From positions 1 to 64,000 of the forward strand of contig PXRL01000020.1 of the NCBI GenBank assembly GCA_003020965.1: DNA of 64,000 bases, in the 5' to 3' direction. The notes beneath the pieces are model-generated. The model was given only the letters and a program-made list of their open reading frames with translations, did not search any database and was not told the DNA's origin. Numbering within the stretch: position 1 is the stretch's first letter; every line of letters starts with the position of its first letter. Shown piece after piece: positions 52,686 through 61,814 of the stretch. This stretch comes from Halobacteriales archaeon QS_4_69_225. Lineage in GTDB: Archaea > Halobacteriota > Halobacteria > Halobacteriales > Haloarculaceae. Made by a program: the position numbers and the translations under genes.

Positions 52686-53555
52686 TCAGTCGTCGGCCTG
52701 ACCGGTTTCAATAGGCGCGCCGACGAGATTGCCCCACTCTGTCCAGGAGCCGTCGTAGTTGGAGCAGTCCTCGTAGCCCAGCAGCTCGTGCAGCGCGAAC
52801 CACGCCACCGAGGAGCGCTCGGCGATGCGGCAGTAGGCGATGGTGGTCTCGTCGCCGTCGATGCCGTACTCGCCGTACAGTTCCGCCAGTTCCTCGCGGG
52901 TCTTGAACGTGCCGTCGTCGTTGGTCACGTCGGCCCACGAGATGTTCTGCGCGCCGGGGACGTGGCCGCCGCGCTGGGCGGTCTCCTGCAGTCCCGGCGG
53001 CGCGAGGATCTCGCCGCTGAACTCCTCGGGCGAGCGGACGTCGACGAGCGGCAGACCGCGGTCGATGGCCTTCTCGACGTCCTCGCGGTAGGCCCGGATG
53101 GACTCGCGGGGGCCGCTGGCGTCGTACTCCGTCGCCGGGAACTCCGGCACCTCGTCGGTCAGCGGGTAGTCGTTCGCGACCCAGTAGTCGCGGCCGCCGT
53201 CCAGCAGCCGGACGTCGTCGTGGCCGTAGTACTTGAACTCCCAGTAGGTGTAGGCGGCGAACCAGTTGGCGTTGTCGCCGTACAGGACGACGGTCGTGTC
53301 CTCGGTGACGCCGAGATCGCCGAGCAGCGCCTCGAAGTCATCTTTCTTCAACAGGTCGCGCTCGACCTGGTCGCGCAGGTCGGCCTCCCAGTTGAGGCCG
53401 ATCGCGCCGGGCGCGTGGCCCTCCTCGTCGTACACCTCGGTGTCGACGTCGACCTCGAGCAGCCGGTAATCCGGGTCGTCGCTCCGGAACTGGTCGAGGT
53501 GGTCCTCGACCCAGTCCGCCGATACGAGCACGTCCTCCGTTGCGTAGTCGGTCAT
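52686..53555 (-). CDS. tssA: Thiosulfate/3-mercaptopyruvate sulfurtransferase (two rhodanese domains)
   Basis: 289-residue tandem rhodanese. The inactive N-terminal domain runs to about 140 (EVDVDTEVYDEEGHAPGAIG). The active C-terminal domain has LVDVRSPEEFSGEILAPPGL and the catalytic Cys in TTIAYCRIAERSSVAWFALH. It transfers sulfane sulfur to cyanide or thiol acceptors. Start MTDYATEDVLVSADWVEDHL at 53555. It is divergent from a second sulfurtransferase at 55066, with a decayed tnpB element between. Confidence 0.92.
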   Translation of the reverse strand: MTDYATEDVLVSADWVEDHLDQFRSDDPDYRLLEVDVDTEVYDEEGHAPGAIGLNWEADLRDQVERDLLKKDDFEALLGDLGVTEDTTVVLYGDNANWFAAYTYWEFKYYGHDDVRLLDGGRDYWVANDYPLTDEVPEFPATEYDASGPRESIRAYREDVEKAIDRGLPLVDVRSPEEFSGEILAPPGLQETAQRGGHVPGAQNISWADVTNDDGTFKTREELAELYGEYGIDGDETTIAYCRIAERSSVAWFALHELLGYEDCSNYDGSWTEWGNLVGAPIETGQADD

Positions 53556-53792
53556 GATACACCTGAACCGTAGTTCTACCACGTACATAACCCCACGACT
53601 ACCGGAACGTTCGACCGACCATCACGAGAAGGAGAAATACCTGCCGCCGACCGGCCGTCCTCCGTGCCCGCTCGGCGGCCATCGACGCCGCGTGAATCGC
53701 CGGCGTTGGCGGTCTCCGCAGGCGTGTTTAAGATAACTACCGGCAACGGTTGCGGGTAGCTGGGAGCGAATCGAGAATGCAATAGTCAACTA

Positions 53793-54990
53793 CCACACCC
53801 TACTTCGCTCACCCTGACGGGTTCGCTCGTTGAGGGTGGGGCTTGTCCGTGAACTTGGCCTCGAATCCATCAGGGTGGACGGTAAATCCGCCACTCGGCG
53901 TCACCGTTCCAGACTTCAGGGCGAGTTGACTGTCGCCCGTCCGCCGAGACGACTGTTGACCTCGACGGACATACCGCATCCCGATGTTCTTCGCCGCGTT
54001 ATAGTCTGCGTTCGCCTCCGAACCGCACTTCTGACATCTGAAATCGCTGCGAGTCGGACGATTCTCGTCCGCCGTGAATCCACACTCGGCGCACCGCTTG
54101 GACGTGTACGCCGACCCGACTTGCTTCACCGCGATCCCAACCACTTCAGCTTTGTACTCTACCTGTTCGTACAGCGTTCGGAATGCCCACTTGTGCCCCC
54201 ACGACGCGCCGGTTCGCTCGCGGATGTGGGTTAGGTCCTCGAACGCGATCACGTCACAGTCGTACCGGAGTGCTTCGTCTATGATAGTATTCGACGCCCG
54301 GTGGAGTACATCGCGGACGTAGCGAAGTTCACGACCGCTCGACTGTTTGAGCGTCCGGTGGGCACTCCGAGTCCCGGTCTGTTGGAGTCCGGCACGTACC
54401 TTCTCAAGCTCGCGGAGGTCGTGGGTTAGCTCCCGCCCGCTGGAGAAGTAGGCGGTGCTGGATCGTTCTTGTGTCGGCGAAACCCGATGTGTAAGAAGTA
54501 GTCGCCGTCGCGGGCGGTGAGCGTGCTTTCTGTGACGCTCCACTCGTCGGAGTCAAGATACCGCCGCTGGTAGCCATCATCGGCGTCGGGCAGAGCAAGC
54601 GGACACCGGACGCGGCTCTCCGTAGTGGAGAGCGACACTGTATCGTCATCGAACAGCGTCATCGTCCGCGTATCGTACCTCACCGTCGGTGCAGTGAACG
54701 TCGGCTTGCTGACTTTCTTGCCTTTCGACCGGCGTTCGACACAGCCGGTAATGGCTTGTGCGGCTTGGTGAGTGGCGAGAATCGCGTGCTGACTCCCGAG
54801 GTCGGTGTCTTCACGCACAGAATCGTAGGCGAGGGGCTGGACGTCGCTTTTGGCGTTGCACTTGCCCCACGCCATATCGGTGGCGAGTTGGCAACCACGC
54901 TTCCACTCGGAGATCGTTTTCTCAAGCAACTGTTGTTGCTCAGCTGGTGTTTGTGACCGGTGCAGATGCGCTCCCCTCGTCCCTACCGCT
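53793..54990 (-). mobile_element. IS1341-type insertion element 3 (decayed)
   Basis: Contains the frameshifted tnpB at 53809-54955. The right end, read on the minus strand, is CCCCACCCTCAACGAGCGAA, then CCCGTCAGGGTGAGCG and AAGTAGGGTGTGGTAGTTGA. Similar bases occur at 8590-8640. The left limit is approximate. It lies between the divergent start codons of two sulfurtransferase genes, where their promoters should be. Confidence 0.6.
53809..54955 (-). pseudogene. tnpB: tnpB pseudogene with deleted RuvC-I motif
   Basis: Two frames join into one TnpB. The upstream part (54955-54426) encodes the N-terminal half up to FLHIGFRRHKNDPA; the downstream part (to 53809) resumes at SGRELTHDLRELEKVRAGLQ and includes the RuvC-II VIAFEDLTHIRERTG with its Glu, the zinc ribbon CAECG...CQKCG and RuvC-III ANADYNAAKN. 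Between them the segment with the RuvC-I Asp (usually GVDLG) is gone and the frame shifts. It cannot be an active nuclease. It is of a different TnpB subgroup from the two intact copies. Confidence 0.8.
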
Positions 54991-55065
54991 CGCGTTCGCT
55001 CGCGCTTAAGGAAGGGGACTTCGCGCTACCGCACAGTTAAAACAGCGCGGCGCCCGACCCCCGGT

Positions 55066-55857
55066 ATGAGCGACGTAGTGGTGCCGGCGGCGTGGGTCGC
55101 CGACCGGCTCCGCGACGACGACGTCAGCGTGGTCGACGTCCGCGACGTCTGGGAGTACGACGGCATCGGCCACCTTCCCGGCGCGCCGAACGTCCCCTTC
55201 GACGACTTCCGCTCGGAGACGGCCGGCGAGGCCGGGATGCTGCCCGGCGCCGACCGCTTCGCCGAACTGATGGGCGAGGCCGGCGTCGGCGCCGACGACC
55301 GCCTCGTCGCCTACGACGACACCCACGGCGTCTTCGCCGCCCGGCTGCTCGTGACCGCCGAGCTGTACGGCCACGACCCGGCGAAGCTTCACCTGCTGGA
55401 CGGCGACTTCTCGGCGTGGCGGCTCGCCCACGAGACGGCCGACGGAACGTCCGACCCCGAGTCGGCCGACTACGACGCCGCCTTCCGGACGGACGGCCCG
55501 CTGGTCGACCTCGCGACCGTCGAGGCCGCCGTCGACGACCCCGAAGCCGTCCTCGTCGACACCCGCGAGGCCTGGGAGTTCGAGGAGGGACACATCCCCG
55601 GGGCGGTCCGGCTCGACTGGCGCGAACTCGTCGACGACGACTCCCGCGGCCTCCGCCCGGAGCCGGCGCTCCGGGACCTGCTCGAAGAGCGTGGCGTCGC
55701 CCCCGACCGCCGCGTCCTGCTGTACTGCAACACCGCCCGCCGCATCAGCCACACCTACACCGTCCTCCGGCACCTCGACTACCCCGACCTCGCCTTCTAC
55801 GAGGGGAGTCTCACCGAGTGGGAGCGGGAAGGCGGCGACCTGGAAACCGGCGCCTGA
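55066..55857 (+). CDS. tssB: Sulfurtransferase (two rhodanese domains)
   Basis: 263-residue tandem rhodanese, diverged from the one at 52686. N-terminal domain: SVVDVRDVWEYDGIGHLPGA. C-terminal active domain: VLVDTREAWEFEEGHIPGAV and the catalytic Cys in VLLYCNTARRISHTYTVLRH, with an Arg-rich loop instead of the RIAERSS of its neighbour, so substrate preference probably differs. Start MSDVVVPAAWVADRLRDDD at 55066; its upstream region has been taken over by tnpB element 3. Confidence 0.9.
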   Translation: MSDVVVPAAWVADRLRDDDVSVVDVRDVWEYDGIGHLPGAPNVPFDDFRSETAGEAGMLPGADRFAELMGEAGVGADDRLVAYDDTHGVFAARLLVTAELYGHDPAKLHLLDGDFSAWRLAHETADGTSDPESADYDAAFRTDGPLVDLATVEAAVDDPEAVLVDTREAWEFEEGHIPGAVRLDWRELVDDDSRGLRPEPALRDLLEERGVAPDRRVLLYCNTARRISHTYTVLRHLDYPDLAFYEGSLTEWEREGGDLETGA

Positions 55858-55866
55858 ACCGGACGG

Positions 55867-56308
55867 CTACCAACAAGCGACGGTTTCGCCGTCGGCGGGG
55901 TCCGGCGTCGACCCGTAGGCGCTCCCCTCCGCGCGGCGAAGCCGGTCGTCGGCCACGAGGTAGACGACCCGGTACAGCGGACTGTCGGCGTGAACCGTCC
56001 CGCGGTCGGTCTCCTCCTCGTAGTAGTAGTTGTCTCCAACTCGACGCGGTAGCCGTCGTCGCGCTGCTGCACCTTCTCGACGGAGGCACTGTGACCGTAG
56101 GCCGTCGTCTCCGCGGTGAGAATCTCGTGCTGGCGGTAGGTGCCCTCGAACGTCACGAGAAACGGTCCGACGCTCTCCGCGGTCCGCTCGTCGGGTCGCT
56201 CGGGGTACTCGCGGGGCTCCATCTCGCCGTCGGGGTCGACCGGGTCCGGGCGCGCCGCCGTACACGGCTCCGGCGCGGGCAGGCCGCGCTGTTGCGGCAG
56301 GTGTTCGT
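55867..56308 (-). pseudogene. Frameshifted hypothetical protein
   Basis: Two frames combine to a protein with EPREYPERPDERTAESVGPF, then LVTFEGTYRQHEILTAETTA and, after a frameshift near 56030, NYYYEEETDRGTVHADSPLY, RVVYLVADDRLRRAEG and GETVACW. The shift falls at a run of ACT/TAC triplets. The N-terminus is missing: the reading runs into the amidohydrolase relic. Looks like a degraded small haloarchaeal exported or soluble protein; family unknown. Confidence 0.6.
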
Positions 56309-56640
56309 TTAGATGTCGAGAAACGCCTCGGCGTTCTCCCACAGCAGCTTCCGCTGGACCGCCGGCGGGTAGTCGGTGCCGAACATCACCTTGTCCTGCA
56401 GGATGGAGCCGGCGTACTGGAGCACCTGGTCGTCGATGTAGCGCGGCAACCACCCCGGGAGATCTACGTAGACGTTACCCTTCTGCTGGCAGATGGCGAG
56501 CTGCTGTTTCTCTCACGGGAATGCCGGGTGCGCGAGCAGGATGTCGAGGTCGGGGTGTTCGGCGGCGACGTCGTCGACCAGTATCGGGTCGCCGTACTTG
56601 ATCCGGAGGCCGCGGCCGCCGGGCGCGGCCGCGCCATCGC
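56309..56640 (-). pseudogene. Amidohydrolase C-terminal relic with internal TGA
   Basis: The minus strand reads GLRIKYGDPILVDDVAAEHP, DLDILLAHPAFP, a TGA, EKQQLAICQQKGNVYVDLPG, WLPRYIDDQVLQYAGSI, DKVMFGTDYPPAVQRK and WENAEAFLDI then TAA. This is the C-terminal third of an amidohydrolase-2 family enzyme (HP and GTDYP motifs). Relatives have Trp at the TGA position (HPAFPWEKQ), so one TGG to TGA change is implied. The N-terminal two thirds are absent. Confidence 0.7.
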
Positions 56641-56702
56641 CGTTTCGGCCGTCGATACTGGCGGGCGTTTATACTGTCCCGTGGCCGAGGTCCCGATCGT
56701 CG

Positions 56703-57350
56703 ATGGAACTGTCCTCGGAGTCGGTCGTCGTCTCCCGAAACGGGGTCGTCGTCGAGCGACGGCTCGAGTCGAGCCGCGAGGGGCTGCTCGCGGCGTTCGA
56801 GCTGTGGGCCGCCGCCCCGGTCCGGGTTCGGGTCGTCGACGAGCTACCCGGCGCGCTGCCGGTGGCAGCGGCCGGCTTCGAGGACCGCGGCAGCCTGGAG
56901 GCCGGCCGCGCCGGTTCCGACTGCGTGACCGCGACCGTCGCGGTCGCCGGCGGGTCCGCGCGGTTCGGCTACGGCTTGGAGCTGTCCGGCTCGCCGGAAG
57001 ACGCCCGCGTCGAGCCGCCCTCGGTCGTGGCCGTCGACGCCGCCGCCGACGACCTCGAGGTCGCCGACCCCCCGAGCGTCGACGCCCACCCGCCCGAGGA
57101 CCCCGCGCCGTCGGCCGTCGACCGCCGGCTGGAGACCATCGCCGGCCGCGCCGAGCGGCTGGCCGACGGGCTGTCGGACGGCTCGACGGACGGCGACGCG
57201 GCGGTCGCCCGCGACCGGCTCGCGGCCCTCGAATCGGACCTCGAGGCGGTCGCGACCGCCCTCGAGTCCGCCGACCCGCCCGACGACGACCGGCAACTGG
57301 CCGACGTCGAGCGGCTCCGGCTCGCCCTCAATGTCGATCGTCCGGAGTGA
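56703..57350 (+). CDS. Haloarchaeal hypothetical protein
   Basis: 215-residue acidic protein. The N-terminal domain (about 1-100) opens ELSSESVVVSRNGVVVERRL and is predicted beta-rich. A Pro/Asp linker leads to a helical C-terminal part with RLETIAGRAERLADGL and ALESDLEAVATALES, likely coiled coil. Function unknown; start ATG 56703. It is convergent with the MaoC-type gene. Confidence 0.7.
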   Translation: MELSSESVVVSRNGVVVERRLESSREGLLAAFELWAAAPVRVRVVDELPGALPVAAAGFEDRGSLEAGRAGSDCVTATVAVAGGSARFGYGLELSGSPEDARVEPPSVVAVDAAADDLEVADPPSVDAHPPEDPAPSAVDRRLETIAGRAERLADGLSDGSTDGDAAVARDRLAALESDLEAVATALESADPPDDDRQLADVERLRLALNVDRPE

Positions 57351-57812
57351 CTACTCGCGGCGCTCGAACAGGAATTTCATGTCGCCTTCGAACACCGACT
57401 CGTCGTCCTGGTTGGTCATGCGGGTGTCGATCTCGACGTAGCCGGCGTCGTCCCGACTGTCGAGTTTCCGCTTCTCGGCGCACTCGTAGACGGCGCTGAG
57501 GGTGTCGCCGATGAACACCGGGTTCGGGACGTCCATGTAGTTCATCCCGAGGAATGCGACGACGGTCCGCTCGACGATGCCGGTTCGCTGGAACAGCCCC
57601 GTCGCGACGATGAACGTCATCGGCCCCTGAGCGATGCGGGCGCCGAACGGCCCCTCCTCGGCGTACTCCGCGTTGGTGTGTAGCTCCGTCCAGTCGCCGG
57701 TGAACATGGAGTGCATGTGGAAGTCCGTCTCCGTGATCGTCCGGCCGGCGCTCTCGAAGGTCTGTCCGACCGCCAGGTCCTCGAAGTGATGCGGCTCGTA
57801 GCTGTACGGCAT
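57351..57812 (-). CDS. MaoC-like hot-dog dehydratase
   Basis: 153-residue single hot-dog-domain enzyme. The hydratase-2-like features are FESAGRTITETDFHMHSMFT, GDWTELHTNAEYAEEGPFGA (the D-x-x-x-x-H pattern) and RIAQGPMTFIVATGLFQRTG, followed by FLGMNYMDVPNPVFIGDTL. It hydrates or dehydrates an acyl-CoA. It lies 3' of the HyuAB genes on the same strand and may belong to their pathway. Start MPYSYEPHHFEDL at 57812. Confidence 0.88.
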   Translation of the reverse strand: MPYSYEPHHFEDLAVGQTFESAGRTITETDFHMHSMFTGDWTELHTNAEYAEEGPFGARIAQGPMTFIVATGLFQRTGIVERTVVAFLGMNYMDVPNPVFIGDTLSAVYECAEKRKLDSRDDAGYVEIDTRMTNQDDESVFEGDMKFLFERRE

Positions 57813-57940
57813 GGAAGCGAGGTCGCAGCCCCCCGGCATAACCTTTGGCCGTCCACGGATCCTCGCACGCCGGCGACACGGCGCCAGACTCGGGTACGGT
57901 GGCTGCTCGCCCGTCGCCGGCCGGGCGGCGTCACGTCACG

Positions 57941-59674
57941 CTACTCCGCGTCGGGGTCGGGATCGTGGTCGTACGCCTCCCGGGCCTCGGCCGTGGAGAC
58001 CTTGTCGAGCCGCAGGTCGCGGGCGACGGCCTCGGGGTCCCGCTCGGTCGGGTCGCCGTAGCCGCCGCCGCCGGGCGTCCGGAGGCTGACGACGTCGCCC
58101 GCCTCGAGGTCGTGCGTCGACTTGGCGGCCAGCCGCCGGGCGTCGTCGCCGTCGAGCCGGTAGGTCGCGCCGGTCGCGCCGGTCTCCCCGCCCGCCAGCC
58201 CGTACGGCGCGTGCCGCTGGCGGTCCGCCAGCAGGCTACAGACCGCGTCCGTCAAGACCTCGATGTCCCGCCGGAGGCCGAGCCCGCCGCGGTGCCGACC
58301 GGCGCCGCCGGTGTCCGGCCGGAGTTCGTACCGACGAACCCGCAGCGGGTACGCCGTCTCCAGCACCTCCGCCGGCGTGTTGAGCGTGTTGCTCATGTGG
58401 ACGTGGACGGCGTCCATCCCGTCGCCGCCCGACCCCGCGCCGAAGCCGCCGGCCTGCGTCTCGTAGAAGGCGAAGGCGTCGCCGTCGCCGTCGCTGCCAC
58501 CACCATCGTCGTCGTCCCCGTCGCCGCCGTCGTCGGTCCCGCCGAAGGTGACGTTGTTCATCGTCCCCTGGCCGGCGGCGACGGCCCGCTCGGGGACCGC
58601 CTCGGCGAACGCCCCGAGGACGACGTCGGTCGCGCGCTGGGAGGTCTCGAGGTTGCCGCCGACGACCGCCGCCGGCGGCTCCGGGTCGACGAGGCTCCCC
58701 GACGGCGTCTCGACGTCGACCGGCCGGTAGCAGCCGGCGTTCGGCGGGATGTCCGGGTCCGTCACCGCCCGGACGGCGTAGTACGTCGCCGACGCCGTCA
58801 CGGCGAAGACGGCGTTCACCGGGCCGTCGACCTGCGGGGCCGTCCCGGCGAAGTCAACCGTCACAGCATCGCCGTCGACGGTGGCCGTCGCGACGACCGG
58901 CAGGTCCTCGGCGCCGCGACCGTCCCCGTCGAGGACGTCCTCGAAGCGGTAGTCGCCGTCCGGAATCGCCTCGAGTTCCGACCGCATCCGCCGCTCGGAG
59001 TAGTCCTGTAGCTCCGCGAGCGCGTCGCCGAACGTCTCGCGGCCGTACCGCTCGACCAGCTCCCGGGCCCGCTCGACGCCGGTCTCGTTGGCGGCGACCT
59101 GCGCCCGGAGGTCGCCGCGGCGCTCCTCGGGCGTCCGGACGTTCCGCTCGATCAGGTCGTAGACGGCCGCCCGTTCCTCGCCGCCCGCCAGCAGCTTCAC
59201 CGGCGGAATCCGGAGCCCCTCCTCGTAGATTTCCGTTGCGTCGGCGCCGACGCTGCCGGCCGTCGCGCCGCCGACGTCGGCGTGGTGGGCACGGTTGGCC
59301 GCGAAGGCGACCAGGTCGTCGTCGACGAAGACCGGCGTCACGAGCGTCAGGTCCGGCAGGTGGGCGCCGCCCTCGTAGGGGTCGTTCAACAGCACGGCGT
59401 CGCCCGGCTCCAGCGTCGCCGGCGGGTGCGCCTCCAGCGCCGCCGCCACCGAAAACGGCATCGCCCCGAGGTGGACCGGCAGGGTCTCCGCCTGCGCGGC
59501 CAGCCGGCCGTCGGCGTCGAACAGCGCACAGGAGCAGTCCTGCCGCTCCGTGACGTTGGGCGAGTAGCTCGTCCGGACCAGCGTCGCGTTCATCTCCTCG
59601 CAGACCGCCGCACAGCCGTTGCGGACTACCTCCAGCGTCACCGGGTCGACCGTCTCGTCGGTTCCGTCGCTCAT
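57941..59674 (-). CDS. hyuB: Hydantoinase B/oxoprolinase-type subunit
   Basis: 577-residue beta-type subunit of an ATP-dependent hydantoinase, 5-oxoprolinase or acetone-carboxylase-like enzyme. Family motifs are VTLEVVRNGCAAVCEEMNAT, VRTSYSPNVTERQDCSCALF, DAVLLNDPYEGGAHLPDLTL and GGLGLRRDIEVL; the C-terminus TPGGGGYGDPTERDPEAVA is diagnostic. An acidic GDGDDDDGG insertion near residue 395 is a halophile feature. It overlaps hyuA by four bases (ATGA) and works with it. Confidence 0.93.
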   Translation of the reverse strand: MSDGTDETVDPVTLEVVRNGCAAVCEEMNATLVRTSYSPNVTERQDCSCALFDADGRLAAQAETLPVHLGAMPFSVAAALEAHPPATLEPGDAVLLNDPYEGGAHLPDLTLVTPVFVDDDLVAFAANRAHHADVGGATAGSVGADATEIYEEGLRIPPVKLLAGGEERAAVYDLIERNVRTPEERRGDLRAQVAANETGVERARELVERYGRETFGDALAELQDYSERRMRSELEAIPDGDYRFEDVLDGDGRGAEDLPVVATATVDGDAVTVDFAGTAPQVDGPVNAVFAVTASATYYAVRAVTDPDIPPNAGCYRPVDVETPSGSLVDPEPPAAVVGGNLETSQRATDVVLGAFAEAVPERAVAAGQGTMNNVTFGGTDDGGDGDDDDGGGSDGDGDAFAFYETQAGGFGAGSGGDGMDAVHVHMSNTLNTPAEVLETAYPLRVRRYELRPDTGGAGRHRGGLGLRRDIEVLTDAVCSLLADRQRHAPYGLAGGETGATGATYRLDGDDARRLAAKSTHDLEAGDVVSLRTPGGGGYGDPTERDPEAVARDLRLDKVSTAEAREAYDHDPDPDAE

Positions 59675-61668
59675 CGACCCACCTCGATCCGGAGCGTCCC
59701 GTCGTCGACGACCGCGAGCTCGTCGCCCGGCCGGACGACCGTCGTGGCGTCGGGGCCCTCGACGATTGCTGGCCCCTCGACGGTCGCCCCCGGCGGGAGC
59801 GCCCCGCGGTCGTAAGCCGGCGTCTCGCGGTCGGCGTCGAACCGTACCGTCCGCGTCTCCCGGACCGCGTCGTCGGCGTCGCCGTCGGCCGGCGGCGCCG
59901 GGTCGGGCGGCTCGACGACGCCGCGGGTCCGGACCCGGACGGCGACGAGCTCCAGCGGCTCCGCGGGGGCGGCGTGGCCGTACCGCTCGGCGTGGCGGTC
60001 GTGGAACCGGTCGGCGACGGCCGCCAGCGCCGCCCCGTCGACCGGCGACGGCGCCGGCACCCGGAGGTCGAACGACTGGCCCGCATAGCGCACGTCGAGA
60101 TAGCGGTCGTGCTCGACCGGCAGGTCGTCGGGCACCCGGTCGGCGTCGGCCCGCTCGAACTCGCGGAACCGTCGCTCCAGGTCCTCGGCGTCGATGTCGT
60201 CCCAGGGCCGGACCCGCGAGCGGGCCGTCTCGTGGGTGACGTCGGAGACCAGCAACCCGAACGCCGACAGCACGCCGGCCGCCCGGGGGACGAGCACCTC
60301 CGGGACGCCCACCTCGGCGGCGACGGCGGCGGCGTGCAGCGGGCCGGCGCCGCCGAAGGCGACCAGCGAGAACTCCCGGGGGTCGTGGCCGCGCTCGACG
60401 GAGACGACCCGCAGCGCCCGCGCGGTGTCGGCGACGGCGACCCGGACGACGCCGGCGGCGGCCTCCCGGGGACCGACGCCGAGGCGGTCGCCGAGCGACT
60501 CCAGGGCCGCCGTCGCCTCCTCGGCGGCCCCGCCGACGTCGCCGGCGAACGCCGCCGGGTCGATGCGGCCGAGCACGCAGTGGGCGTCGGTCACCGTCGG
60601 CTCGGTCCCGCCGCGGCCGTAGCAGACCGGCCCCGGGTCGGCGCCGGCCGACTCGGGGCCGACCCGCAGCGCGCCGCCGTCGTCCAGCCGGGCGATCGAG
60701 CCGCCGCCCGCCCCGACGGTGTGGACGTCGACGGTCGGCACGGCCACCGGGTAGTCGCCGACGGTCACCTCCGTCGTCACGAGCGGCTCGCCGTCCGTGA
60801 CGAGCGAGACGTCGCAGGAGGTGCCGCCCATGTCCATCGTCAGCGCGTCCGGGCGGTCGAGGCGGTCGGCGACGTGGGCGGCCCCGCGGACGCCGGCGGC
60901 CGGCCCCGACAGCAGCGTCTCGACCGGCCGCTCGCGGGCGTCGGCCGCCCGGACGACGCCGCCGTCCGACCCCATCACCCGCAGCGGCGCCGCGACGCCG
61001 GCGTCGTCCAGCGCCGCCGCCAGCCGGCCGAGGTAGCCGTCCATCGTCGGCCGGAGGGCGGCGTTCAGCGCCGTCGTCAGTGTCCGCTCGTACTCGCGGA
61101 TCTCCGGCAGTACCGACGACGACAGCGAGACGCTGTCGACGCCCGCCGCCCGGAGCGACTCGCCGACCCGCTTCTCGTGGTCGGGGTTCTCGAAGGCGAA
61201 CAGCAGCGCGACGGCGACGCTGTCGGCGTCGATCTCCTCGGCGAGAGCCGCGACGGCGTCGTCGTCCAGCGGCTCGACGACCTCGCCGCGCGCGTCGACC
61301 CGCTCGTCGACCTCGTAGCGGCGGTCCCGCGGCACCACGGGGTCGGGCTTCGAGCCGTGCAGCCCGTAGATGTCCGGTCGGTCCTGACGGCCGATCTCGA
61401 GGACGTCGCGGAAGCCGGCGGTGGTGACCAGCGCCGTCTCCGCGAATGACCGCTCGAGGACGGCGTTGGTCGCGACGGTCGTCCCGTGGGCGAAGTAGTC
61501 GGCCGACGCCGGCGGCGCGCGGTCGGCGACCGACTCGAGGCCGTCGACGACGGCCCTATCGGGGGCGTCGGGCGTCGAGGCGACCTTCTCGACGTGGACG
61601 GTACCGTCCACGACCGCGACCAGGTCCGTGAAGGTCCCCCCGACGTCGACGGCGAGACGCGTCTCCAT
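59671..61668 (-). CDS. hyuA: Hydantoinase A/oxoprolinase-type subunit
   Basis: 665-residue alpha-type subunit with the ASKHA-like ATP-binding fold. It opens METRLAVDVGGTFTDLVAVV (phosphate loop DVGGTFTD), continues AHGTTVATNAVLERSFAETA and LTMDMGGTSCDVSLVTDGEP, then VGAGGGSIARLDDGGALRVG and FGGAGPLHAAAVAAEVGVP. It activates the substrate amide or ketone with ATP. Start ATG 61668. The true substrate (hydantoin, 5-oxoproline or other) cannot be told here. It is divergent from the thiolase gene, whose start lies ~150 bp away. Confidence 0.93.
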   Translation of the reverse strand: METRLAVDVGGTFTDLVAVVDGTVHVEKVASTPDAPDRAVVDGLESVADRAPPASADYFAHGTTVATNAVLERSFAETALVTTAGFRDVLEIGRQDRPDIYGLHGSKPDPVVPRDRRYEVDERVDARGEVVEPLDDDAVAALAEEIDADSVAVALLFAFENPDHEKRVGESLRAAGVDSVSLSSSVLPEIREYERTLTTALNAALRPTMDGYLGRLAAALDDAGVAAPLRVMGSDGGVVRAADARERPVETLLSGPAAGVRGAAHVADRLDRPDALTMDMGGTSCDVSLVTDGEPLVTTEVTVGDYPVAVPTVDVHTVGAGGGSIARLDDGGALRVGPESAGADPGPVCYGRGGTEPTVTDAHCVLGRIDPAAFAGDVGGAAEEATAALESLGDRLGVGPREAAAGVVRVAVADTARALRVVSVERGHDPREFSLVAFGGAGPLHAAAVAAEVGVPEVLVPRAAGVLSAFGLLVSDVTHETARSRVRPWDDIDAEDLERRFREFERADADRVPDDLPVEHDRYLDVRYAGQSFDLRVPAPSPVDGAALAAVADRFHDRHAERYGHAAPAEPLELVAVRVRTRGVVEPPDPAPPADGDADDAVRETRTVRFDADRETPAYDRGALPPGATVEGPAIVEGPDATTVVRPGDELAVVDDGTLRIEVGR

Positions 61669-61814
61669 GCCGCCGACTCGGGCCGGCGCCCTCCTCAAGG
61701 TGACGCCGGGCGCGCCGGCGGCGACGGCGACGCGCCGACCGGCCGTTCGGCGCCCGGCGGGCGCGGACCCGCGGTAGCAGGAACCGTTAAGCGCCGACCG
61801 GCCGACCGGCCGGT

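Noticed and set aside
53593-53790. Small frames upstream of the sulfurtransferase gene tssA
   Set aside because: They overlap the expected promoter region and match nothing; the A/T-rich TTTAAGATAAC near 53727 looks more like promoter or element flank.
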